Assembly: GCA_034008185.1 (NCBI GenBank) | Contig: CM067083.1 | Location: 115,962,837-116,026,836 of the forward strand | From: Gorsachius magnificus | Taxonomy: Eukaryota; Chordata; Aves; Pelecaniformes; Ardeidae | Direction: 5' to 3' | Length of the DNA: 64,000 nt | Shown: piece after piece, positions 1-12,900 of the stretch | Position numbering within the stretch: the first letter of the stretch is position 1 | Layout: each line of letters starts with the position of its first letter | The notes under the pieces: generated by a model | Databases searched by the model: none | The model's input: the letters and a program-made list of their open reading frames with translations, nothing else | Told to the model about the DNA's origin: nothing | Program-made: the position numbers and the translations under genes

Positions 1-2311
1 TGAAACCTTGATTTTGTCTACTTATAGTAGTGCCAAACTGTAACTGTTTTGACTGAAGTTTTCCATGCCAAGTAGCTGTCCCAGGCTGTACTTTTCTGGA
101 GAGCTCCAGCCAAAATAGTTCTGCCATTTCTAGGAATGATGCAAGGAAAAAAAATGTATTTTTGCCCATGTCACTGAAGTTCTTGAAAACCTTGCTTTGA
201 AATGTGCCGGTGCTCCTAAACCTAGGGAAAGAAAAATAAAAATTTTCAGGGGGTTGTTTTGGCAAGAACAGGTATGCCTCTTTGCTACTTCAAGTGAAGA
301 TGCAGATAAAAACCCTTAAGTTTTATGAATTAAAAACTCCAAAGCAACCTCAGTTGTCTCAATGTCCCTAGATTATTTTCTACTCTTTAGGCACCATCCC
401 TCACCGAGAAACTGAGCATGCCCTAGCTCACAGTGGTAGAGACAAAGACGGACTTTTGGCTTATATGGATACTAAAACAAGAGCAGGGAACAGGTCTTGC
501 ATTATAGTTTTTATAACAATTACCTGTTTTCAGCTATAACCCTTCCTCTATCAGAAAAAGATAGAGAAGAAACAGCGTGGTGCAATAGAAACCAAAGCTG
601 AATTTGAGAAAGAAAAGGGCTGGACTGAAACAATATATCTAGAGAAATAAGGACTCAGGGATGTAGGGGAGAGCTAAAGGAAAACAAAGAGGAAACTAGG
701 GAGAGGAAATTGAGATAACCTGGGCAAAGAGTCAATAACAGGGAAAACTGGAATCAATTAGGATTGAAAATTCAGGGCATCAAAGAGTAGGAAGTTCTAC
801 TTTAAAGGTTTGCCTATGTATCGTGGCACAACTTTTAGTTAAGAGATCCATGTGTTTTTACTTCTAGGATCTCTGCCCCGATGAGAGGATGGAGATTATC
901 TCTCTGGAGTGAGTATCACAGACAAGGTTGTCTTCATCACCCATTTGTTGTGGAAGTGGGAAGGAATGTAAAGCTGAAGCAAGAGATTTCAGTAAGAGAA
1001 GGGAGAGCCTCATAATGAAGATATGGATGCTAGTCTGGACAACTGAATTCTCTTCCCATCTCAGCTCTAAATATGTGATACTGGGAAAGTAACTTAAACT
1101 TTGCATAGATTACTGCTACCAGAATGTGCTTCATTTTCTTGGTACCCAGCCTCAGACTGTGGAAGCAAATTTGAAGAAGTGCTGAAGACTCCCAGCTGCA
1201 ACTTAGGTCAAAGGGATCTGTAAATCAAACCCAAGGTATTTCAAACTGGATACTCAAAATTCACGGGGGTTATTAACTGTCATCTCCCTGCTTCAGTTCC
1301 TCATTTGTAGGATGTGCATATTACCCATCGTCTCACATGGATATTGTGGATATAATTAATATTTGTAAAGCTTTCTAAACTATACTGATGAGCGTTATAA
1401 AAGAAAACTCATGGGGAAGTTAATAAATGTCTTTAGAGAAGGTTTGAATAATGTGCAACAAAGATGGCATGAGGCCATCCATTGAACAATGGGACCATGT
1501 ATTGAACAATGAAGTAAATATTGAACAGCTGTTCATTAAGGAAGCACCATCCAATCTGAGCACTGAAATGGCTATGGAAATAGTTTGTGATCATGTAATT
1601 AAAGCCTGTATCAAAATGCGTATGCTGGAGATAAATCAGTTGAGGTTGCATGGGCAAGCTTATTTCTAGCATGCTCTCACTTTTGCATATGACTTTACAC
1701 AGTTCTTTAATGTTACTTTTTACACAAGCATGTTCAATAAAAACATATGCTCACCTGTTAATGAATACAAGAAGCAATGGAGATAAAAAGATGGGGAAAA
1801 GAGAAAAAACATGGAGGTTATGCTGAAAAAAAGTGTCTATGAATGGAGAAGTAGAATGAAGTGGATGCAGAGAAGGGGAGAATATGGAAGGATGTTCTCT
1901 TCAGTTCCTGGGAGGTCTGTAGGAGAACATAGAAAGACTTTAATTCTCCATCATATAAATGCTTCATATTTCCAGTTGAAAAGTGCACTTAAAGTAATGG
2001 TTTTCAAATCCACTTCTGAAAATGAGACTTGGAATTCCCATTGATTTCATCAGCTGCTGAACCTTTTAAGCAATGTTCAGAAACTCCCAGCCTTAGAGTT
2101 TTCCACATCCATTACAGATCAGCATGTGCTTCACTGACGTCCACCTGACTTCCTACATAATATTGCTTTTCCAGGAGCTTAGCAAAAAAGTGACTACAAG
2201 TTCACAGTTATTCACTTATCCATGTGCTTCGATCCCATTCAGCATCTTCCGTCATGTTTGAATGACACTTTCCTGTTACAAGTGTCTTAGATTTCATAGC
2301 TTATATTGCAA
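1..2311. other. Unassigned AT-rich DNA, no gene seen
   Basis: I see no recognisable exon, RNA gene or repeat family here. Short open frames occur on both strands, such as 1451-1669 on the plus strand, but they have no recognisable domain and no clear splice context. The stretch ends where the CR1 copy begins at about 2312. Confidence 0.6.
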
Positions 2312-2999
2312 TAAGGCCAAGTGCCGGGTCCTGCACTTTGGTCACAACAACCCCATGCAGCGCTACAGGCTTGGGGAAGAGTGGCTGGAAAGCTGCCTGG
2401 TGGAAAAAGACCTGGGGGTACTGATTGACAGCCGGCTGAATATGAGCCAGCAGTGTGCCCAGGTGGCCAAGAAGGCCAATGGCATCCTGGCTTGTATCAG
2501 GAATAGTGTGACCAGCAGGAGCAGGGAAGTGATCGTGCCCCTGTACTCGGCACTGGTGAGGCCGCACCTCGAATACTGTGTTGAGTTTTGGGCCCCTCAC
2601 TACAAGAAAGATGTTGCCTTGCTGGAACATGTCCAGAGGAGAGCAACCAAGCTGGTGAGGGGTCTGGAACACAAGTCATACGAGGAGCGGCTGAGGGAAC
2701 TGGGGTTATTTAGTCTGGAGAAGAGGAGGCTGAGGGCAGACCTGATCACCCTCTACAACTGCCTGACAGGAGGCTGTGGTGAGGTGGGGGTCGGCCTCTT
2801 CTCCCTGGTAACAGACGATAGGATGAGGGGGAATGGTCTGAAGCTGCGCCAGGGCAGGTTTAGGCTAGACATTAGGAAAAACTTCTTCACCGAGAGGGTT
2901 GTCAGGCTCTGGAATGGGCTGCCCAGGGAGGTGGTGGAGTCCTCATCCCTGGAGGTATTTAAAAGACGGATAGATGAGGTGCTTAGGGACATGGTTTAG
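2312..2999 (+). pseudogene. CR1 ORF2 C-terminal fragment (end of reverse transcriptase protein)
   Basis: The frame encodes the C-terminal end of the CR1 ORF2 protein, downstream of the catalytic reverse transcriptase core. Recognisable blocks in order are [20 protein letters not shown], a segment with [20 protein letters not shown], then [21 protein letters not shown], and the terminus with [11 protein letters not shown] and [13 protein letters not shown]. An ATG at 2262 lies in the same frame but in flanking DNA upstream of the CR1 homology, so the first roughly 17 residues of that frame are not CR1 and I do not count them. The apurinic endonuclease domain and the catalytic YxDD box are missing. 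It is a dead 5'-truncated fragment, not a host gene. Confidence 0.93.
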
Positions 3000-3067
3000 T
3001 GGTGGGATGGCAGTGCTAGGTTAACAGTTGGACTCGATGATCTTAAAGGTCTTTTCCAACCAAAGTG

Positions 3068-3099
3068 ATTCTATGATTCTATGATTCTATGATTCTATG
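3068..3099 (+). repeat. CR1 terminal octamer, four ATTCTATG units
   Basis: Four perfect tandem copies of ATTCTATG close the CR1 copy. CR1 ends in such short octamers instead of poly(A), so this fixes the 3' boundary and the orientation of the insertion. Confidence 0.97.
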
Positions 3100-5509
3100 A
3101 AATATTTTTCCCTTGCCTTTTAATAATAGCTCTAAGAAAAAAGTCTGAAAAACTCTTTACACAAGAGTTGTCATTGGAAGGCAGTACAATCATGTAGAAT
3201 ATGTTACAGGGAGCTGTCAATGAGTTGTCCTTTGTAGGCAGAGAACTGTGTTCATTCGTGTATTCTTCAAATATATGTTTGTATCCCCTCCCCCGCGCCC
3301 CCCTTTTTTTTTTTGGTCAGACGCCATTTTGCAGATCAGTTGTGAATGGTCACTGAGCAATTGCTGTCCATAATCCTCTTGCTGTTATTTTATGTTCTCT
3401 GCCTTTTGGGCTCATTGACTTATCACCGCCTGTCAAAGACAGGTACTTTTTGGTACAGTTATTGTGGTTTTTACAAGATTTTATAATATTCAGTTTGACA
3501 AAGTTGGAACTTCTAGCTGCTCTAGCAACAGTATATAAAAAGGTTAATCTAGAGGGAATTTGTTTCAATAATTTTCAGACTAAGACTAAACTAAATATTG
3601 CCCCAAATTGTTCTTAAAATTAAAGAACCAGAAGCACAAGGAAGAGTAAAATAAAGGGAGAGGTAGACTGGGTGCAGCTGCTATTCATAAATAGTGATAT
3701 TCTGTACACATATCCCCATGATATTGCTATGATTTGATCTTTCAAGAGTGCATTCTACGTAAAGCTATGCTGAAGATATTAAAATCTGTTTCTTGACCTA
3801 ACCATTTAATTTTAACAGAGGTAGGGGTGATCACGATGACTTCAAGGGCCTCTAGGTCAGAACTAGAGGTTCTTTAATAAAAGCTTTTTACTTCACATAG
3901 CTTGACCTTTATACTGGGGTTTTATTATTTCTATAACATATCCTTTCCTTATAATTACTTGTGCTTCTATAAAATGCTAGCCTTGACTGCTTGGAAAGAT
4001 GAATTGTAACAATGATTTTTTTATGGTACTCTTAGAAAAATAGGAAGAAAAAGCTGTTTAAAGACACTAGTATTGCACTCTGCAGAGTAGGACACTTTAT
4101 TAAATACATTGAATTTCCCTTAAATACTCATGATACAACTTTGTCGTTAAACTCTGTTTGAAGTTTTCTTTACTTAACCTACATTATCTCAGTGGGCAAT
4201 CATTCCCTGGAACATTTTGAAACAAATGGTAATTTCAGTTCTAACCAGCAAAACAGTCTTTCAGAAAACTGTCTTTGCCAATCATCATGCCATGTTCTGG
4301 CCTATAATTTTAATAACCTTATCAAACTAGAGAAGAAAAATGCACAAATCATGGGAACACAGTATATTAAAAAAAATAAGAAAATAATGAACACATGCAA
4401 TGGGTGAATATTAGGGTAAGTGTAGCACAAAACATCCATACTGCTTCAGGAATTTTAATTAGGCAATTATCCATAACATGTTTCTTATGAATTTATTGAA
4501 TTTTTACTTGCTTTGTACCTTAAGAAATTTGGAACTCTATGAATTCAAAGCAGAGGTTAAAGTTAAATAAAAGCAATGTGAAGTAAAATAAAGATTTTTT
4601 TGTTTGTTTGTTTATATCAGATCTCTTAGTAAATCAAATTATTTAAAACAATAGGTCTCAATGGTGTATTTATTCTGATTCTATAGAATTCTAAAATAAC
4701 AACTTTTATATTAAAGTGAAACTTGAATCTGGCCTCTTCCATACAGATTTTGATTTAGTTTGTAAGCAGGGTTTTAATGTGCTTAGAATTTATGGGGCTA
4801 TCAATGATCCCATAAATAGTTCAATCAAATGGAAGTCTCATGACTGAACATTAGAAATTTAAACTACTCAAATCAGTTAAAGCATACATTCTTACATCGT
4901 AAGAATACACAACCATGACTTTTTTTCCAGTAGATGCAAAATCCCACAGTTATTCTAAGGTCTAGTTATTGGTATATACAGCATAGTTATTTAGTATTGG
5001 GTATTCTTTTGCAGCTGCTCAGTAAAAATTTAGTTAAAGCCCTCTGGTCAATATGATTCTAGAATAAAGGAATCTTCTTAGAAATTACTTAGGAATAAAA
5101 TCAACATGTTCCTAAAAACTGCATAGGTAAAATTATTTTTGACTTGTTATAGTGGAATAAGTCTCAATTTCCCCAGGTTAACAAATCCATATTTAGCCTT
5201 TGTGATTAAAAATCCTTCTAAATTCAGCTTTTAAAGTTTTGTTTTGCTTTGGTTTAACTCAGTGGTAGGTATAACTGCTAGCAATTTACCCACATCTTAG
5301 TTTGGTATTCTTCTTTTATTTGACAAAATTTTATAGCAACAGGGAATGCCTTTTGCATTTCTGCTTGTACATTGACTCAGCTCCAAGGTAGGCACGGAAA
5401 ATTTTAAACAATCTGTTTGAGGAGAGTTCTCTTGAAACACATTAAGCCCCCTCAAGTTTAACATGGGGGTAAATTTTCTCTACAGAAGGCAATTCTGTGT
5501 ATGGCAAGC
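3100..5509. other. Unassigned AT-rich DNA with simple repeats
   Basis: No gene seen. It holds a C-rich/T-rich tract at 3285-3314, whose minus strand has G runs of 6, 5 and 4 separated by short spacers, and a short TTTG run at about 4594-4613. The rest is AT-rich with only short meaningless frames. Confidence 0.6.
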
Positions 5510-6120
5510 AGGCTGTAGAGCACAGGGACAACAATACAGCTACTATTGACCAACTGTGCAGAGAGTGCCTTGCTTTTAACGTCTTGAGTGGAGCCTGAAC
5601 TGAGTGGAACTTAGGCATTTGTGCTGGGAAGGCTGATCACTCTTCCAAGGCCAAGCAAGTGAAGGTCAATGCTCCCTAAGGGCTGGGTAGCTGGGAGCCA
5701 CAGCCAGCAGGGCAGGGGTCTTGACAGCCCCGTCCCACTGCCTCCAAGCAAGGGAGCAAGGCAGGCCTAAGGATGGCAGCTGGGATCAGCCAAGAGTCCA
5801 GATCATCATACAAGTCCATGGTGACAAGGCAGGCTGAGGTGAAGCCAAGAGCGTGAGTCAGGGTCAGGATCAGGTTTGGTAATGGTAACTGGGTTCAGAC
5901 ACAGTCCAGTGATCCCCAGGCTGGTTCAAGATTAACCCAGGTACTGGGTCCACAGGTCTGAGTCCAAATCAACAGGGTCCATGGTCAGACGTTGAGACAG
6001 GTGCACCTATGACACAGCTCATGGAGGAACTGAAGGCACAGGCCTGAGCTGGGGCTCCTGGGCCCATGGACAGGAGGTAAGGGTGATGGCCCCAAGTGAG
6101 GCTAGTCAGGGCCCTGACAC
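5510..6120. other. GC-richer patch, possibly a degenerate dispersed repeat
   Basis: This 600 bp stands out from its AT-rich surroundings by higher GC and by repeated words such as GGTCAGG, TCCAGT and GGTCCA arranged loosely in tandem between about 5790 and 6000. No domain is recognisable in any frame. It may be a decayed dispersed repeat or part of an old LTR, but I cannot name a family. Confidence 0.3.
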
Positions 6121-6281
6121 CAGGTGTTTGAAATTGAGTCACATTTGAACCTAGGATATGTGCCCCAACAAAAGTATTGGTCAACAATCTTTGTTTCATC
6201 CCAAGAAGAGTTTTCAGCATCCCACCACTTGACCTCATTCCCTGACTTGGTCCATTTGTCTACTTGTCGCTTTCCTTTAAA

Positions 6282-6299
6282 GAAACTGAAAGAAACTGA
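6282..6299 (+). promoter_or_regulatory. ISRE/IRF-like GAAA repeat (candidate)
   Basis: GAAACTGAAAGAAACTGA contains GAAANNGAAA plus a third GAAACT, matching the general form of interferon-regulatory-factor sites. With no gene or promoter nearby and given the short motif, this is only a sequence match. Confidence 0.2.
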
Positions 6300-9200
6300 T
6301 CAGAGTAAAATGTATGCTTTGCACAAACCAAATGGATCTGTAGGTGTCACAGTTTTGTCAAACAAAAAGATTTCCTTTATTTTCTTGCATCAGAAATTCA
6401 GGCCATGTAACTATAGACACCAAGCTTTGTGCCATTTTTTGTAACACAGGCAGTGTGCAGTGTAGTCATGTGTCTGGGCAAGCGTGAGTCCCTGGAAGAG
6501 AGGAGGAATTACAAAATGCATTCTGAAGCAGTGATTAATCAGTGGCTAAGTTGCACCATGGGCTGTCATGATGGAGTAGGATTCTGGGAGTATTGGTAAT
6601 ATTCATACTCAGTGGTGGGAAAAAGCAGCTGGAGACCAGTCAGAAATGAAGACCTGGGAGGAGCAGTCAATAGGACATAATGCAGGAATTTGTACCATCC
6701 CACTTCATGCCCAATAAATATTTGAAGTTAAAAGCGTTCCACCAGCTGTTTAGGACCCTATATGAAAAGACGTGGGTACTTTCCCAGCTGTAACAACAGG
6801 AGAGATACATCGGACTAGGCATTGCAGATCCATGCTCCTGCAAGTCCTTATCTAGACTCCACTGAAGAATTCAGGGCATAAACCTCACTTAGATGCTTTT
6901 AATCATTCTTTGTGGTTGTCTGTCTGTCCTGTTGACACCATAAAAAATCTGTAAGTTAGGTGATAGAAATACTGGTCACTTTGAAACTTTTCACATTAAT
7001 AATTGTGTGTGGGTAATGTAGTCCTGTGTACAAAATATTCATGGATTGCATTGTTGTAATCTAGTCTACATCTACTCTGTGTGTCTTTTTTTGGATTTTC
7101 TTGCCTTGCCACCCCCCGTAAGTGCTTTGTGGAGCTTCCACTAGGTCTTTCTTTTCAGAGTAGTGTAAGTTTTTTAATATCCCCATGGGCCTTCTGACGT
7201 TAAAATTTTTTTGTGTCAGTAACTTTTATTTCGTCTTAAAAAGAAATCCATTTTGGAGCTCTGTGGAATTTAGGGAGAGTCATTCCATGCTCTTTTGGTT
7301 GTATTTAATTGTTTTCCTCATAAATCACATACTTTGTTTTGATGCAAAACACAGCAAGAGAAGAGAATCTGACATTTTATGTAACTGGCATGTCATTTAT
7401 AAGATCTCCATTAGACAAAACATTTGTTTAGATACTCTGTTATTCATTTATTTTCATGTCAACACCAAAACCAACTGCAGAAATGAAGAGAGATGAATAA
7501 TAAGACAAACTGTTTTAGTATCAATGTACTCTGCCTAAGGCAATATACTGTGCAACTGGTGAAGAATGCTTATTTCCTTCCCAAAACCTCTGCTGAGAAC
7601 CAGCTCTTATAAACAATCTCTTACTCCTTTGTCTTAAGGGACTATTTTCAACCCCAAAAAATTTCAGCTGATATTTCTCTTAAAAGATTTTTATAGTAAA
7701 TTGGTAAATAATACCTATCAATTACAGTTATCTTCTCTACTTTGCATTATCTTTGTTGTGTCTACTCTTCACCAATTGCTTTTCTTGGTGTAGTAAATAA
7801 AAAAGACAGCATACAGGAAATAAACAACAATGGTCTCATTAGCAGACAGATTTGACAAGATATGGCTTCTGAGAGATATATGTAAATCTGATAGCTGTTA
7901 CAAACAAATATAAATATTTCAGCTGATCTACTGCAGCAATAGCAATGTTTCTCTCATTAGAGCTGGGAGGATAATGTCTCTCTCAAAGAAAGGTAGTGGC
8001 TAGGAAGTAGTTGAGGTTTCCATCAAAGCATGTACACCCCCAAGTTGTATTGGGAAGAAAAAGGCAACCAGGAGTAATCTGTCCAACCGTTAATAGCAGT
8101 AGTAGCCCATTCTCAGACATCATCTTTGACAGCCAACTAAGAACTCCCAGAGACTTCTGGGTGGACTTCTGTTGGGTAATGTATGTGCAGTAAGTGTGCT
8201 GGTTCCAAGAACAGCATGAATCCAGGATTCAGGGGTATGGAAGTAATACATGCATGGTTCAGATAACTCACAGATGTGCAGTACCTTTCCTGCTTTCTGG
8301 GAGCTCTGCACCTATATACATATAAAAATTGAACATGTGAACTAATTCTTTTATGGTAAAGCATATGTGTCTCCAAATGTTGGTGAAAGAAGATGTGACT
8401 TAGCCAGCCAGAATGGTTAAACACCAGTGATCTAGTTTATTCCCCTGCAAAAATTAAATTATTCTCTGAAGAATAGCTCTGAATAGATTAGGCTGCCCTA
8501 TTTAATTATTCAGAGTCCTGAAGCTTCCTTTACTTTCTTTTGTAACCTATCCTGTGGTTAAATAGATCTCTCAGTTAATTTTGCCTGAATTCTTACTTTC
8601 CTGCTGCCATCCTACTCCTCCACTTAAACTATGAATACCATCCTATGTACTTCTGTTACAACTTCAGTGTTTAGGAATTTAAAATACATGTATGTTGTTA
8701 TTATGACCTGTCTTTGCTTAACACTTAACCTTCTGACTTCACACATTCATTTTAGATCAACTGCTACAAAACCATGGACAATTTACATACTTTCCTGTGA
8801 ATTCCCTCCAATTTGTCAATAACTTCCAAGGACCAAGGTGGGTAGGACCATGGAAACCTCTGGGAGATAAAAGGAGAAAGAAAAATTCCTTTTCCTATAT
8901 ATGTAGTTCAGAACTGTATTTGCCTCTGCTACAGCCAGATAACTTTGTAAACTTGCATTGAATTTGCATTTGCCTCTTATACCAAAGTTTTTACACCATT
9001 ACTACTTGCTAGGTACCTTCTTCAACGTGAACTGAGTGTCTCTGCTCTGAATTATTTGTTCTAAGATTTTTTTCGTGTTAAATAATACTTTTTTATCTGT
9101 TAGAGTGATTTTTATTTTCCACACCCTTGTGTTAATTACGTGCATTCAGAGGATCCTGAAAAACTTATTATTTGTATAACAATTAGAAAGTTTTAGTAAT

Positions 9201-9618
9201 GTATTGCTTGCCAAAGGCCTCAGATGGCAGTTGAAAACAAGTATGTGAAGAATGGAAATCTGGTGAAGTATATGTTGGGGCACAGGGAAGTTAAATTCTC
9301 TTTGACAAAGAAATAATTAGGAGCATCAATCTTAAAAGCAGTAAAACAGAAAAAATGCAAAACCCAGAAGATGTAATAGTCTGGTGGTAGACAGTTCACT
9401 TAAGAGTCTTAGCTTGTGTTTTTTCTCTGTTCAAAACTTACATTTACTTAATGACCACTAGACAGCAAAATGGAGAATGTCTCACAGATACTCATGATAG
9501 CCTGTAAGGGACAAAGGAAAAGACTTACAAGTAGAAAAACACGTTTTTGATTCTGAAGGCTGTTAGTTGCATTCTTGGGTGGGGATAATGTGCCTGAGTG
9601 TTTGGGACTAGGATTTAC
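6300..9618. other. Unassigned AT-rich DNA, no gene seen
   Basis: Only short open frames are present, with no recognisable domains, repeat-family ends or RNA genes. Confidence 0.55.
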
Positions 9619-9975
9619 GCCCTGGTGGTATTCCTCTGCCTGTAGATGTTGCAGTTGTTTCTGCAACACCAATAAACACACTGCTATTTCCTTCTCTTAT
9701 TTTATTGTCTTCAAAATTAATTAGATTAACAAATTCTTCCCGTGAAAAATCTTTTGCGGCCATCTGGCATCCTAATGAATAAAAGAAAGAAAACTCTTGC
9801 TGCCAGTTTTTCATATGAACAGGATAGCCACCCATACTCGGAAGTGTAGCTTTCCTCTATTTGACTTTCCTTATGATGGCAGAAGGTTGAGCAATCTCTT
9901 TAGTAAAGGCAGAGAATTTAACTTCCAAGTCTGGGTCAGGTAAGAAATAGTCCAAGAGTAGCTCACTGACTCTTT
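9619..9975 (-). other. Protein-like minus-strand stretch of unknown identity
   Basis: One minus-strand frame runs from an in-frame TAA near 9985 to a TAG at 9608-9610 with a single internal TAG near 9857-9859, giving about 115 codons of non-repetitive, protein-like sequence. Visible blocks include LLLDYFLPDPDLEVKFSAF, IAQPSAIIRKVK before the stop, then NWQQEFSFFYSLGCQMAA and REEFVNLINFEDNKIREG. A possible splice donor (GC/GTAAAT) lies at about 9618, and a pyrimidine-rich acceptor-like TTTCAG lies just upstream of the stretch near 9988. The internal stop argues against one intact exon. It could be a decayed mobile-element or retrocopy fragment, an exon with a misjudged boundary, or chance. I do not recognise the family. 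Confidence 0.25.
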
Positions 9976-12900
9976 TACGAGTTTAGCCTGAAATGTTATG
10001 TTGGTTTATGCAGGTTGGTTTGCAAAACAGGGTGGAGACTAAGGAGAAGAAATTGCCAGACTATTCCAACTTTCACGAATTTATAGAAGAGTGTGAGGTT
10101 CCTGCTTTGTCATAAAATAATTGTTAAATTTTCATATATGTTGCAGGCCTGAAAAAGAGGATCAAAACTGAAGCTGAACACTGGGAGACCTGCAGTGAAG
10201 GACATTCCCCAAAAGAATTAAATTACTTGAATAATTAGCTTAAAGCATCCTCAATATTTCTGACACAACTTTGTTCAGCATTTAACTATTATATCTGATA
10301 CGTGCCCAATCTATACTCAGTTTTTGGGTTGCTACTTAATGCAGATTTGTTTTTCTATATGTTTACTGTTGAGGAGTTTGTAAGAATCGTGACTGTTAAA
10401 GCCCTGTTTGTGGCTGACAAGAGTGGATTTCTGTATTGACAGGGATTCCTCCTAAAATCAGTTGGGACCAATGGGATGCAGGCATCATTCCGCCAACTCA
10501 GGTTGAAGTTTTTCCTTTTGATGTATTGATAAGAAATGGCAAAATGGAGAGAAAATTCCATGAATAATTTATTTGCATTTAGTATTGAATCTGTGTTGAT
10601 CATCCCAATTAAACAATAAATGTGACATTTCAAATATTTCCATCCTATCCAAAGAATGCAATTCAGAAAGGTGCTTTTCAAATAATAAAGTCAAGAAGTA
10701 CACGACTATCAGGAAAAATGCCTTCTCTGTTTGAATAAGCTGCTTTTTGTGTACATATGCCCGTATTTTATTCTGTATAGTACAGAAAAGTCAATAAAGG
10801 ATGTAGGCTTTGCCAATTGGAGGGATTTGTCTACTCTTTTTTTAAGCAGATGTGCAATAGATAGGAACTTGCTAGATTTTCAGATGCTCTCGGTAGATCA
10901 GGTGGTGGCTATGTTCTTCTGTCAGATATATTTTTTTTTCTTATTTTTGAAGATGGATGCATGAGTGCTCTCAATGGAATCTATTATTCGGAATACATTT
11001 CTACATTAATTGTGCTTAAAAATAAGGTGGAAAATTCTTCAATACCCATAAATAATATTTGTAATAACTCAGATTAGGATGTGATAGCTTCTTTGCATCA
11101 TTGTAAGTCTTTCAGTCATGACTGAATGTCTTTCTAATGATGATAATTCAAGGCAAACAGTAGTTGAAAGTATGATGTACTAGCTGTTGATCAAGCCCTT
11201 TGGCCTGTATGTTTGAGAGTTCAGACCAGCGGCTTTTCTTCACTTTCTAGATCTACACAAACTGTTGGTACAGGACAAAAATGGTGGGGTTTTCAACAAG
11301 AAATGACTTAGAATGTTATGTATGGTACGGACTGATTAGGTAGGGAGTAAAAATCATAAATGCAGTGGCAATAATGAGATCTCTTTTAAGAAAATTAGTG
11401 TTCTAACTATTGTCTTTCCCCATTCCTTCTGCCATGTTTGGACATAATTGGCTATGACAGAGCTCTCTCTCACTCACCACAGAACTTCTGTTTATGGATT
11501 TTCCTCTATACCATTTTCCTCTTGCCTCATATCAACTGTTTTCCATGCACCCATGAAAAGCGTTGGCATTGCCTCAGCTGTAATTTTGGCGTGGTGGTAA
11601 CTTACACTGTGGTTGCACCTGTATAAAGTGATGGCTTCCATGAAGGGTTTTTCCCCTTTGCCAATAAAATGCCAAATTATTTCCTTCTCTCTTGATTTGC
11701 TTTACAAAAAAAATGGATTAATTTGTGGTTACATTTGCTTTCCAGAATATGACTGCTTTTTTATAGTATGCTGGCTCTACTGCTGATATGTTCTTTCCTG
11801 GTTTGAACCTACTCCCACTGAAATCAATGGAGAAGTTCACACTTCTTTATTGAAAGGAGTATTGTAGTCTCACTTACTAACATGGTGCGCTGTACCTGTT
11901 TATTACAGTCCCTCTGCCAAACCTCTGTATTGGACTTGTGACTCCACAGAAGTCACCAGAGGCATGTGGATTCAATACCAGCTGAGAAGCTCAGTGCCTT
12001 GCACTCACATCTTGCTTTTCTTCACTGCGCTCTCCCAAATTTTCTTTGAGAAATTTTCTTTGTTTTCTTTGAGAATCTGTTTTCCAGCACTAAGCTCTAT
12101 CTTTAACCAGCTCTTCACTCTGTACAAATAGAAGGAAGGAATTTTTTTAATGACTGTACTTAGTGTTTGATATGATGTCAAATTGATACTGGGAAGAAGC
12201 CTATAGTTTAGCTCACCTGCTGTCCCAGATGGGCTTGCTGTCTGTCCGCCAGATTTTTTTTTTCCTTTTCTTTTTTTTTTTAATAAAAGGAGACCAAGAA
12301 AATGGAAATAAAAATCACAGTTATCAGAACAATAAGAAACAAAAATTCAGTGCATGCATATGCAACAAATCCTGTCGTACCTAACAGTTAACTTTCCTCA
12401 GGCAAAAAAACCAAAGTGGTAAAAGACTGAACTTGACCCAACAGATTGTATACACCTTATCTGGCAATATTAACATGCACTTGAAAGTTATTAGTGCCCC
12501 AAACCTTTCAATACCAAAATGTGCCCTAAATGTTATTTGATACTATATGTTACATGAATCTGTATTTTCATTACTAAGCAACTTTAGGATATGTAGTGTG
12601 TGTTTGAAAAAAGGCATGGTAATAACTCACTAATAATGGGTGCCATGTGGGGGGAAAAAGGCAATATTACCTACCTAAGAAATATAAAACATGGTTTATA
12701 TTTTCAACAGTTTGAGAATGAAATGAAAACAGAATATTTGGTGCACCTGTAAAAACATATTTGATCATAATGGAATTCTTAGTGTGGGTTCATATTTCAT
12801 AACTCATGTTCAAACAAGAAAAATGATTATAATGTTAAGTATTTCCTGAGTTTATTTTGATGGATGGCAGAATAAGTATCTTTTACTCATTAAAATACAG

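Larger units (their letters stand above)
2312..3099 (+). mobile_element. CR1 LINE, 5'-truncated, relatively young copy
   Basis: This is a chicken-repeat-1 non-LTR retrotransposon, plus strand, keeping only the last part of ORF2, a short 3' UTR and the terminal octamer repeat. Homology starts abruptly near AAGGCCAAGTGCCGGG, as expected from aborted target-primed reverse transcription. The ORF2 frame is uninterrupted for about 229 codons down to a TAG at 2997-2999. The 3' UTR carries the CR1 signature TTGGACTCGATGATCTTAAA and then four ATTCTATG units. The open frame and clean octamers suggest a fairly recent insertion compared with the decayed copies at 45-46.7 kb. It cannot move by itself because the endonuclease and most of the reverse transcriptase are absent. 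Confidence 0.96.

Noticed and set aside
1451..1669. Plus-strand 72-codon frame with protein-like composition
   Set aside because: No recognised domain, a fully overlapping frame on the other strand, and a stop directly upstream without clear splice signals.
2262..2311. ATG-containing 5' extension of the CR1 frame at 2.3 kb
   Set aside because: This part lies outside CR1 homology and is in frame only by chance, so it is not part of a real protein.
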